From UBA2020 sp964551435 (GTDB lineage Bacteria > Pseudomonadota > Alphaproteobacteria > Micavibrionales > UBA2020), in the NCBI GenBank assembly GCA_964551435.1, contig CAZKBS010000036.1, forward strand, positions 1 through 10,093: DNA of 10,093 bases, read 5' to 3'. Shown piece by piece: positions 1 to 5,270 of this stretch (position 1 is its first letter; each line of letters opens with the position of its first letter). The notes beneath the pieces were generated by a model, which saw nothing but the letters and a program-made list of their open reading frames with translations, was not told the DNA's origin and did no database searches. A program made the position numbers and the translations under genes.

Positions 1-75
1 CCTAAAACAGTGGCTGTGTCCACTTTACCCGAAGTAACGCTAAATTTCAGTACGCACATCTTGAAGGAAGATTGA
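1..75 (+). CDS. Possible C-terminal tail of a truncated gene
   Basis: The first 75 bases are open in frame 1 on the + strand and end at TGA (73-75). They would encode 24 residues ending in THILKED. The other two + frames are closed early. So short an open stretch could be chance, and I recognise no family in it. If real, it is the 3' end of a gene that begins before the window and converges on the - strand membrane-protein gene whose stop is 9 bases away. Confidence 0.25.
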   Translation, partial: PKTVAVSTLPEVTLNFSTHILKED

Positions 76-84
76 GTTATTCAA

Positions 85-591
85 TTAGCATTTCTTAGTT
101 GTGTAACCAAAAAATATTCTAATAAATTCGTGCCAAAATCTGCCGTTAGGCGTGGCAAGTAAGCCATGGTCAATAACTGTGGTTTTATCTTCGAGGGTGT
201 CACTGTTAGCACACTGGTGCGAAACATTGACGAGAGGGAGAATATACCACACTTGGGCATAAAGATTAGCGCACATACAAGCAATGAAAACCACCTGAAC
301 AAAGGCCTTAATAATTTTTACTTTAATGCCGATAATCATTCCATATGCGCCGCCATAGATTAAAAAAAATGTTGCGTAAAAAATCGCAGAATCTACAAAT
401 GCGGGCATTTCAAACCCATGCGTTCGCAGTAAAAACTCAATACAAGCAGCACATAAAATGCACACAAGCACAACGGTCAGGGCAATTCTATTACGAAACC
501 TCTGTATGTCTTTTTTGCGAAAAAGCTGAACATGATAGAGGGCGCTTGCAAGAAACACGACTACTGTCCATGTAATTAAAAGCATAGGCAT
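85..591 (-). CDS. Small four-helix membrane protein, function unknown
   Basis: Encodes 168 residues that I cannot assign to a family. Four hydrophobic stretches are visible, at about residues 3-20, 36-55, 65-88 and 93-113. A short basic loop (RKKDIQRFRNR, about 25-35) separates the first two and suggests a cytoplasmic loop. A polar tail of about 50 residues follows the last helix. There are seven cysteines, three of them in the second helix (44, 47, 50). I use the ATG at 591; a second in-frame ATG lies two codons later. A GGGA lies about 10 bases upstream of 591, and a promoter-like pair of boxes sits 50-80 bases upstream. The gene is clearly more AT-rich than those from 880 onward, which fits a poorly conserved or acquired gene. 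It lies downstream of tRNA-Pro in the same orientation. Being a real gene is likely from length, hydrophobic pattern and upstream signals; the function is unknown. Confidence 0.7.
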   Translation of the reverse strand: MPMLLITWTVVVFLASALYHVQLFRKKDIQRFRNRIALTVVLVCILCAACIEFLLRTHGFEMPAFVDSAIFYATFFLIYGGAYGMIIGIKVKIIKAFVQVVFIACMCANLYAQVWYILPLVNVSHQCANSDTLEDKTTVIDHGLLATPNGRFWHEFIRIFFGYTTKKC

Positions 592-642
592 CTTGAACTT
601 TTCCCTATGTGGTAAAACAACTTTTTACAAAAATAGGTTTCA

Positions 643-671
643 ATAATATTGGATTACATGCAGACGCACAA
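643..671 (-). promoter_or_regulatory. Candidate sigma-70-type promoter for the membrane-protein gene
   Basis: Read on the - strand, TTGTGC (666-671) is followed after exactly 17 bases by TATTAT (643-648). The second box matches the TATAAT consensus in five of six positions; the first matches only the TTG of TTGACA. Transcription would start near 636, giving a leader of about 45 bases before the ATG at 591. The spacing and -10 box are good and the -35 box is weak. AT-rich sequence produces such matches by chance, so this is tentative. Confidence 0.35.
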
Positions 672-719
672 TAAATGCCGACTGGGCTTCTGTATAATTT
701 TGGAACGGACTGGAAAAAA

Positions 720-796
720 TGGTCGGAGTGCGGGGATTCGAACCCCGGGCCTCTTGCTCCCGAAGCAAGCACTCTACCAGGCTGAGCTACACTCCG
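720..796 (-). tRNA. tRNA-Pro, anticodon CGG
   Basis: The - strand folds into a complete 77-base cloverleaf. The acceptor stem CGGAGTG pairs with CACTCCG, and the D arm contains AGCCTGGTA. The anticodon stem CTTGC/GCAAG encloses the loop TTCGGGA, giving anticodon CGG, which reads the proline codon CCG. The T arm is CGGGG-TTCGAAT-CCCCG. The discriminator base is A and the CCA end is encoded (720-722). It lies 84 bases downstream of the ispB stop, with no obvious terminator between, so cotranscription is possible. A TATACT box (plus-strand 810-815), about 13 bases before the mature 5' end, could instead be its own -10 element, but I see no matching -35. A T-rich run follows the CCA end. Confidence 0.96.
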
Positions 797-880
797 ACGC
801 GCGGGAACAAGTATATAGAGGCAGTTATGTCGCATATTTCCCCGTGCGGCGCAAGGGGTATTTGCGGGAATTTTGCGGGG

Positions 881-1912
881 TTAGTAATCCCGTTCTACTG
901 CAAAATCAATGAGTTCGGCCAAATCGCGGCGGATGCCGTTGCCCGGCAGGTTTTCAAGGCATTTGCGCCCTTTAGCCGCAAAATCCCGTGCCTGCGCGAG
1001 GGAGAGCTCCAGCCCCTTGTGCTTTTTAATCAGCCCCTGCGCTTCGGCCAGATCACCGTCTTTCTGGTCGAGGTCGCACATCGTACGCTGCCAGAATTGT
1101 TTTTCCGCCGCGCTGGCTTTGGCCATGGCTTTGAGCACCGGCAGGGTCATCTTGCCTTCTTTGAAATCATCGCCGATGGATTTGCCAAGGCGTTCTTCGG
1201 AGGCGGCGTAATCCAGCACGTCATCCGAAATCTGGAACGCAAGGCCAAGATACATGCCGTAGTCGCGCAGCGCCGTGCATTCACCCGCCGGACGGTCGGC
1301 CACGATGGCGCCAACCTCGCAGGCGGCGGCGAAAAGTTCGGCCGTTTTGGCGCCGATGACTTTGAGATAATCAGCTTCGGTGGTGTCGATGTTATTGGCG
1401 GTGGAGAGTTGCAGTACCTCCCCCTCCGCAATCACGGCGGAGGCATTGGAGAGGATGCGCAAAACTTCGAGAGAGCCGTCTTCGACCATCAGCTGGAACG
1501 AACGGCTGAACAGGAAATCGCCGACCAGCACGGCGGCTTCGTTGCCGAAAACGGCATTGGCAGAGGCCTTGCCGCGGCGCTGGTCGCTTTCGTCGACCAC
1601 ATCGTCATGCAGCAGCGTGGCGGTATGGATGAATTCGACGCAGGCGGCGAGTTTATACTGGCGCGTGCCTTTGTAGTCGAACAGCGCGGCGGAGGCCAGC
1701 GTCAGCAGCGGGCGGATACGTTTGCCGCCCCCCGCAATCAAATGCCCGGCCAGCTGCGGAATGAGCGGAATGTCGGATTGCATGCGGTCGAGGATCAGCG
1801 CGTTCACTGCGGCCATATCCGGCTTCAGCGCGTCGGACAGGCGCTGCAGCGGGTTTGCGGTTGTCGCCGCGGCGGCGGGCGTATTATCATGTGCGGTATG
1901 CGCAGGCGTCAT
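881..1912 (-). CDS. ispB: Long-chain polyprenyl diphosphate synthase (octaprenyl/decaprenyl type)
   Basis: A trans-isoprenyl diphosphate synthase that adds isopentenyl diphosphate units to an allylic primer, making the side chain of ubiquinone in the cytoplasm. From the ATG at 1912 it has 343 residues. Family marks appear in order: GGGKRIRP (61-68); the first aspartate-rich motif DDVVD (103-107) followed by QRRG; the second, SDDVLD (about 229-234); and GDDFKEGKMTLPVL (about 247-260). The fifth residue before the first DDxxD is alanine. In this family a small residue there leaves the product pocket open, which fits a long-chain product; the exact length (C40 or C50) cannot be read. An upstream in-frame GTG at 1942 would add 10 residues. 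I prefer ATG 1912 because GGAAG lies 6 bases upstream and the candidate -10 box would put transcription start inside the longer version. The alanine- and threonine-rich N-terminus is not conserved. The gene is divergent from the DUF2007 gene. Confidence 0.93.
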   Translation of the reverse strand: MTPAHTAHDNTPAAAATTANPLQRLSDALKPDMAAVNALILDRMQSDIPLIPQLAGHLIAGGGKRIRPLLTLASAALFDYKGTRQYKLAACVEFIHTATLLHDDVVDESDQRRGKASANAVFGNEAAVLVGDFLFSRSFQLMVEDGSLEVLRILSNASAVIAEGEVLQLSTANNIDTTEADYLKVIGAKTAELFAAACEVGAIVADRPAGECTALRDYGMYLGLAFQISDDVLDYAASEERLGKSIGDDFKEGKMTLPVLKAMAKASAAEKQFWQRTMCDLDQKDGDLAEAQGLIKKHKGLELSLAQARDFAAKGRKCLENLPGNGIRRDLAELIDFAVERDY

Positions 1913-1918
1913 GTCCGT

Positions 1919-1923
1919 CTTCC
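1919..1923 (-). promoter_or_regulatory. Ribosome binding site favouring the ATG start of ispB
   Basis: GGAAG on the - strand, 6 bases before the ATG at 1910-1912. No comparable purine run sits at proper spacing before the alternative GTG at 1940-1942. This is the main sequence reason for choosing the shorter protein. Confidence 0.4.
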
Positions 1924-1944
1924 GGCATGGTTGAAACTGCACTC

Positions 1945-1950
1945 TTATAA
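1945..1950 (-). promoter_or_regulatory. Candidate -10 box for ispB in the divergent intergenic region
   Basis: TTATAA (its own reverse complement) lies about 33 bases upstream of the preferred ispB ATG. Transcription would start near 1938. I find no good -35 at 16-18 bases. On the other strand a TTGAAA at 1931-1936 resembles a -35 for the DUF2007 gene, but the sequence 17 bases on is a poor -10. Promoters for both divergent genes should lie within about 1913-2011; this is the best single box I can see. Confidence 0.25.
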
Positions 1951-2011
1951 CAAAATTTCGCGCCGGATATCAGTGAATTTTTCAGGGCGCGTCCGGGCAG
2001 CAGGCGGGCGG

Positions 2012-2239
2012 ATGATCGAAATCTACAGCACCAGCGACATCGGAGAGATTGCCTTCGTCAAATCCTTTTTACAGAGTGCCAGTATGGAATACGTGGTGTT
2101 TGACGAACATACCTCCGGCTTGTTCGGCGGTTTTGCGGATTGCCGTATTATGCTACTCGATGACGATGATTACGAAGCTGCCTATGACCTGCTGTTCGAT
2201 GCAGGTCTGGCCCCCAGCGAACCGGAGTACGGCGCATGA
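2012..2239 (+). CDS. DUF2007 family protein (putative signal-transducing protein)
   Basis: A 75-residue soluble protein. It opens with MIEIYSTSDIGEIAFVKSFL and continues with an acidic segment (LLDDDDYEAAYDLL, about 48-61). This is the pattern of DUF2007: a beta strand, a helix covering the 'which subunit, what address' segment, a strand with a conserved hydrophobic core, and a final helix. The family is described only as putative signal transducing and has no defined reaction. I start at ATG 2012, where the family homology begins and where a GGCGGGCGG run lies just upstream. The reading frame stays open far upstream through sequence antisense to ispB and tRNA-Pro, but that extension is not a protein. 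The stop overlaps the next start in the sequence ATGA, so the two genes are almost surely cotranscribed and translationally coupled. Confidence 0.82.
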   Translation: MIEIYSTSDIGEIAFVKSFLQSASMEYVVFDEHTSGLFGGFADCRIMLLDDDDYEAAYDLLFDAGLAPSEPEYGA

Positions 2240-3012
2240 CACAGACCCCAGACGCAAAGCAGGATATGCCTGTGATTGAAACCACGCTGCTGCGTGGGCG
2301 TGTGAAGCTGCTGCAACCCAAAAGCGGGTTTCATGCCTCGCTCGACACCGTGTTCCTCGCCGCCGCGGTGCCGGTCAAGGAACGCTGGCAGGTGCTGGAT
2401 ATGGGCTGCGGCGTCGGATCCGCTGGTTTGTGTGTTGCATTAAAAAATAAGAATATTCACTTGACAGGATTGGATATTCAGCGTGACTTGGTGGATTTGG
2501 CGCTCCAAAACAGCGTCCTCAACGACGTCGCGGGCCGTTGCCGTTTTTTTCAAGGTTCACTTCTGACAGAAAAAACCATTGAAAACAATTATTTCAATTC
2601 CGTTCTTATGAATCCACCTTATCAAGAGGGCGGCACGCATACCCCCTCGCCCAGCACCATCAAGGCTTTTGCGCATGGCGAAGATGCTTCAGGCGCTACT
2701 TTAGAAAATTGGTCTAAATATGCGCATTCAAAATTAAAAAACGGCGGATATCTGACCGTTATCCACCGCGCGGACCGTCTGGACGATGTGTTGATGGCGC
2801 TGGGCAAGAAACGCTGGTTTGGCAGTTTCGTGGTCTATCCGCTCTATCCCCATGCCGGCGAAGATGCCCGCCGCGTCATCGTACAGGCGCGCAAGGAACG
2901 CTACGCCGCGCTCAAACTCAAATCCGGCATGGTTATCCACCAGAAAAACGGCCAATACACGCCGGAGGCCGAAGCCGTGCTGAGCGACGGCTCAACCATC
3001 GAGATGGACTAA
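2236..3012 (+). CDS. TrmN6-like class I N6-adenine methyltransferase (COG4123 type)
   Basis: A 258-residue SAM-dependent methyltransferase. The SAM-binding motif I is VLDMGCGVGSAGL (53-65), followed by GLDIQ (78-82) as the acidic ribose-binding end of strand 2. The catalytic motif IV is NPPY (126-129), typical of enzymes that methylate exocyclic amino groups of adenine or related targets. After it comes EGGTHTPSPSTIKAFAHGE, the layout of the TrmN6/YfiC family that makes m6A37 in tRNA1(Val) in Escherichia coli. The assignment to tRNA is by resemblance; a different RNA or protein target cannot be ruled out. It overlaps the DUF2007 gene by 4 bases. The middle of the gene (about 2430-2760) is noticeably more AT-rich than both ends. 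The stop codon abuts the terminator of the convergent - strand genes. Confidence 0.88.
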   Translation: MTQTPDAKQDMPVIETTLLRGRVKLLQPKSGFHASLDTVFLAAAVPVKERWQVLDMGCGVGSAGLCVALKNKNIHLTGLDIQRDLVDLALQNSVLNDVAGRCRFFQGSLLTEKTIENNYFNSVLMNPPYQEGGTHTPSPSTIKAFAHGEDASGATLENWSKYAHSKLKNGGYLTVIHRADRLDDVLMALGKKRWFGSFVVYPLYPHAGEDARRVIVQARKERYAALKLKSGMVIHQKNGQYTPEAEAVLSDGSTIEMD

Positions 3013-3043
3013 AAAAACAAGAACCGCCCATCACGGGCGGCTC
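3011..3043 (-). terminator. Intrinsic terminator of the three-gene - strand block
   Basis: On the - strand a 9-pair stem GAGCCGCCC/GGGCGGTTC (3035-3043 with 3021-3029, one G-T pair) encloses the 5-base loop GTGAT. It is followed by TTGTTTTTTT (3011-3020). This is a textbook intrinsic terminator 26 bases after the stop of the 114-residue gene. On the + strand the same hairpin has no T run behind it, so it should act in one direction. The T run overlaps the last base of the methyltransferase stop codon. Confidence 0.88.
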
Positions 3044-3069
3044 TCGCTTGACCGTTACTTTTCAGAAAA

Positions 3070-3414
3070 TTAAAAACTGGTTTTCGGTGCGGAAACCTGC
3101 GGCGCCTGGGGGCGCTGTTTGAAATCGGGTTCCTTGAAGTTCTGGATAGATACCGATGCCGCCACGCCGCCCAGAATATCCAAAAGCGGACTGGTGGGTT
3201 TGGCTTCAACCTCGACATGCTGGCCTTTGAAAACATCGGCCACGGGGTCGCCGGGTTTCATTTTATTGGTGTTCTGATGCATCAGGGGCTGGAAAGCGTC
3301 GACCTTGAATCCGCTATTGGCAAGACCCGCCATGAGCGAGCTGCCTTCGCGTGCAACGATTTCGCCGCTGCCGCCGGTGACTTCCATAATATTTTTACCC
3401 GGTGATACGCTCAT
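3070..3414 (-). CDS. Hypothetical protein, 114 residues
   Basis: I do not recognise this protein. It starts at ATG 3414 with GGGGAG a few bases upstream and ends at TAA just before a strong terminator, which supports it as a real gene. It is soluble: I see no signal peptide or membrane helix. The first 65 residues are rich in glycine, serine and small hydrophobic residues. A short hydrophobic segment, SPLLDILGGVAASVSI (about 75-90), follows, and the last 25 residues are rich in proline, glutamine and lysine and are probably disordered. It is the last gene of a - strand series, 65 bases after the neighbouring small gene. That spacer is AT-rich and could hold a separate promoter, but I find no clear boxes. 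Confidence 0.65.
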   Translation of the reverse strand: MSVSPGKNIMEVTGGSGEIVAREGSSLMAGLANSGFKVDAFQPLMHQNTNKMKPGDPVADVFKGQHVEVEAKPTSPLLDILGGVAASVSIQNFKEPDFKQRPQAPQVSAPKTSF

Positions 3415-3479
3415 CCCACTCCCCTATGGTTTTTTATCTCTGTGCTTCTTCGTGATATCTTTTTTAATTTTAAGGCGGC

Positions 3480-3764
3480 TCAGGCGCTATGGCGGTACGC
3501 GACATTGGTCAGATGCTTGGGCGGATTGGTGGTATCCATGACCTCCATCAGCCCGATTTCGCTGGTCTGTTTCAGTTTCTGGCAGGCATGGGCGCTGAGC
3601 CCCTGTTCGGAGTAAATCAGCGTATCTTCCATCAGCAGATCGATCGTATTCGCGCCCACACGGAAATGGATGGGGCTGTCCTTGGGCAGTTGCCCGTTCA
3701 GCACCATGACCACGTTTCCGGTCGCCCCGAAGATAATCATGCTTTCAGAAATCATGCCGGTCAT
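3480..3764 (-). CDS. Hypothetical protein, about 94 residues
   Basis: Unrecognised small soluble protein. The N-terminal half alternates hydrophobic and polar residues (MIIFGATGNVVMVLNGQL, IHFRVGANTIDLLM), which suggests beta strands. The C-terminal half is more helical and polar and ends in NPPKHLTNVAYRHSA. The start is uncertain: a TTG at 3782 and ATGs at 3764, 3755 and 3740 are all in frame, and none has a strong ribosome binding site. I use the first ATG. It lies between the chagasin-like gene (102 bases upstream) and the 114-residue gene (65 bases downstream), all in the same orientation. The GC-biased third positions and the position in a terminator-closed series favour a real gene. Confidence 0.6.
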   Translation of the reverse strand: MTGMISESMIIFGATGNVVMVLNGQLPKDSPIHFRVGANTIDLLMEDTLIYSEQGLSAHACQKLKQTSEIGLMEVMDTTNPPKHLTNVAYRHSA

Positions 3765-3866
3765 CCCGTTTGCATCAAACAAGCCTGTTTTGGCCTAATG
3801 TGATTTTATGCAAAAAAGATGAACGGAAGGTTAACCGGCGGTTTTTTTCACCCCGCCACCCCCGCG

Positions 3867-4190
3867 TCAGGCCACTGTGATACGAAACTGGCGTTTGTCG
3901 GCGGTCGGGTCATTGGGAACAAACGGACGGCTATAGGTGGCTTCGATTTCGATTGTCTGGCCGCTTTGCTGGCCGGCTTGATAGACCAGCTCTTCAATCG
4001 CCTGCCCGCCAGTGACAAATTCGCCCGGTTCTTTCTGACGCTTGAATTCCTGTGAAATCAGGCTGGCAGCGCCGGCTTTCAGGCGGATATCCCACAAATA
4101 CCCCGTCGTGGCGTCGGCTTCCAGCTCGATGCGGAAATGCTCGCCTTTTTCAACGGTCGCGGTATTGAAAGCCTTGGTCAGGGTTTTCAT
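3867..4190 (-). CDS. Chagasin-type (I42) cysteine peptidase inhibitor, no signal peptide
   Basis: A 107-residue protein carrying the three loop signatures of chagasin/ICP inhibitors in order. DATTGYLW (26-33) corresponds to the NPTTGYxW loop, VTGGQA (59-64) to the GxGG loop, and SRPFVP (87-92) to the RPW/RPF loop. In characterised members these loops form a wedge on an immunoglobulin-like beta barrel that blocks the active-site cleft of papain-family (C1) cysteine peptidases. Here the usual Asn-Pro before TTG is Asp-Ala, so strength or target may differ. The N-terminus (MKTLTKAFNTATVEKGEHF) has no hydrophobic core, so the protein should stay in the cytoplasm unless the true start lies elsewhere. 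GAGG 7 bases before the ATG at 4190 supports this start. It heads the - strand block and is divergent from glyQ. Confidence 0.82.
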   Translation of the reverse strand: MKTLTKAFNTATVEKGEHFRIELEADATTGYLWDIRLKAGAASLISQEFKRQKEPGEFVTGGQAIEELVYQAGQQSGQTIEIEATYSRPFVPNDPTADKRQFRITVA

Positions 4191-4237
4191 GGGGATACCT
4201 CAAAGTTCTGAAAAACGGAATGGACCCATCCTAAAGC

Positions 4238-4281
4238 AAAAATCCCCCCTGCCAAGCCTTTTTTCATCTGCCGCAGGGGGG
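4238..4281 (-). terminator. Terminator-like hairpin in the icp/glyQ divergent region
   Basis: A perfect 9-pair GC-rich stem joins 4244-4252 (CCCCCCTGC on +) to 4273-4281 (GCAGGGGGG on +). On the - strand it is followed by A and then five T residues (4242-4238). That resembles an intrinsic terminator reading toward the inhibitor gene, 48 bases before its start. The 20-base loop is long for a terminator and the T run is short. It could stop antisense transcription coming out of glyQ, or attenuate the inhibitor gene if its promoter lies to the right. Confidence 0.35.
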
Positions 4282-4341
4282 CTTGGAAAGATGCAGCGCA
4301 GCATGGTAGGTTATAGCCCCATGTTAACGGCGAAAAAACAA

Positions 4342-5268
4342 ATGTCAGACAATAAAAAACCGCTCAGCTTTCAAGAACTCATCCTCACCCTGCACCAGTT
4401 CTGGTCGGATCAGGGATGCCTCATTCTCCAGCCCTATGACATGGAGGTCGGCGCGGGTACCTTCCACCCCGCAACCACGCTGCGCGCGCTGGGTAAACAG
4501 CCGTGGAATGCGGCCTATGTGCAGCCATCGCGCCGCCCCACGGATGGCCGTTATGGCGAGAACCCGAACCGTCTGCAACATTATTACCAGTATCAGGTGA
4601 TCATGAAGCCGTCGCCGGAGAATATTCAGGAGCTGTATCTGGAGAGCCTGAAGAAAATCGGCATCGATTCAAAATATCACGACATCCGTTTCGTCGAAGA
4701 CGACTGGGAAAGCCCGACGCTGGGCGCGTGGGGCCTCGGCTGGGAAGTCTGGTGCGATGGCATGGAAGTCACTCAGTTCACCTATTTCCAACAGGTCGGC
4801 GGCATTGAATGTAACCCCGTTTCCGCCGAAATCACCTACGGCCTTGAACGTCTTGCGATGTATATCCAGAACGTGAACAACGTCTATGACCTCGACTTCA
4901 ACGGCCGCGGCGTGAAATACGGCGATGTGTTTTTACGCGCCGAGCAGGAATATACCGCCCACAACTTCGAATTCGCGAATACCGATATGCTGCTGCGCCA
5001 TTTCGAAGATGCGGAGAAAGAATGCCTCTCGCTGCTTTCCGCCCAGTCCGACCATCCGTCGCTGAAAGGCCGCAAGGGTCTTGCCCTGCCCGCCTATGAC
5101 CAGTGCCTGAAGGCCAGCCATCTGTTCAACCTGCTGGATGCCCGCGGCGTCATTTCCGTGGTTGAGCGTCAGGCATATATCGGCCGCGTGCGCGCGCTTG
5201 CCAAAGCGTGCTGCGAGGCATGGGTCGGCGAAGCCGCCACCGAAGCACAAAAGCAGGAGGCTGCATAA
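4342..5268 (+). CDS. glyQ: Glycyl-tRNA synthetase alpha subunit
   Basis: The catalytic subunit of the alpha2-beta2 bacterial glycyl-tRNA synthetase, which activates glycine with ATP and charges tRNA-Gly in the cytoplasm. From ATG 4342 it has 308 residues, close to the family's usual 290-310. Signatures include ILQPYDMEVGAGTFHPATTL (about 28-46), the motif 2 region QPSRRPTDGRYGENPNRLQH (61-80), the motif 3 region EITYGLERLAMY (163-174), and a C-terminal helical part with LLDARGVISVVERQAYIGRVR. An in-frame ATG at 4321 would add seven residues (MLTAKKQ). An AGG about 10 bases before 4321 gives that start slightly better initiation context, while family alignment favours 4342. The frame stays open farther upstream but that part is not GlyQ-like. 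It is followed after 2 bases by glyS. Confidence 0.95.
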   Translation: MSDNKKPLSFQELILTLHQFWSDQGCLILQPYDMEVGAGTFHPATTLRALGKQPWNAAYVQPSRRPTDGRYGENPNRLQHYYQYQVIMKPSPENIQELYLESLKKIGIDSKYHDIRFVEDDWESPTLGAWGLGWEVWCDGMEVTQFTYFQQVGGIECNPVSAEITYGLERLAMYIQNVNNVYDLDFNGRGVKYGDVFLRAEQEYTAHNFEFANTDMLLRHFEDAEKECLSLLSAQSDHPSLKGRKGLALPAYDQCLKASHLFNLLDARGVISVVERQAYIGRVRALAKACCEAWVGEAATEAQKQEAA

Positions 5269-5270
5269 TC

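Noticed and set aside
866..893. Near-palindrome GGGGTTAGTAATCCC over the ispB stop, considered as a terminator
   Set aside because: Stem of only three solid pairs plus bulge and no following T run in the - direction.
719..2011. Long + strand open frame (719-2239) beginning MVGVRGFEPRASCSRSK and running through ispB antisense sequence into the DUF2007 gene
   Set aside because: Its start is the antisense of tRNA-Pro, a well-known source of false proteins, and most of the rest is antisense to ispB. Only the last 75 codons (from 2012) are a gene.
3820..3866. GC-rich segments and T run (GGCGGTTTTTTT) between icp and the next small gene, considered as a terminator
   Set aside because: The possible stem GGCGG/CCGCC contains the homopolymer run in its loop rather than after the stem, so it does not fit an intrinsic terminator on either strand.
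4217..4232. Imperfect dyad GGAATGGACCCATCC upstream of icp, considered as an operator
   Set aside because: Only six pairs, with a bulge and almost no spacer; not distinguishable from chance in a single sequence.
4042..4341. N-terminal extension of the glyQ frame back to 4042
   Set aside because: It crosses the divergent intergenic region and the inhibitor gene antisense; GlyQ family homology starts at about 4342.
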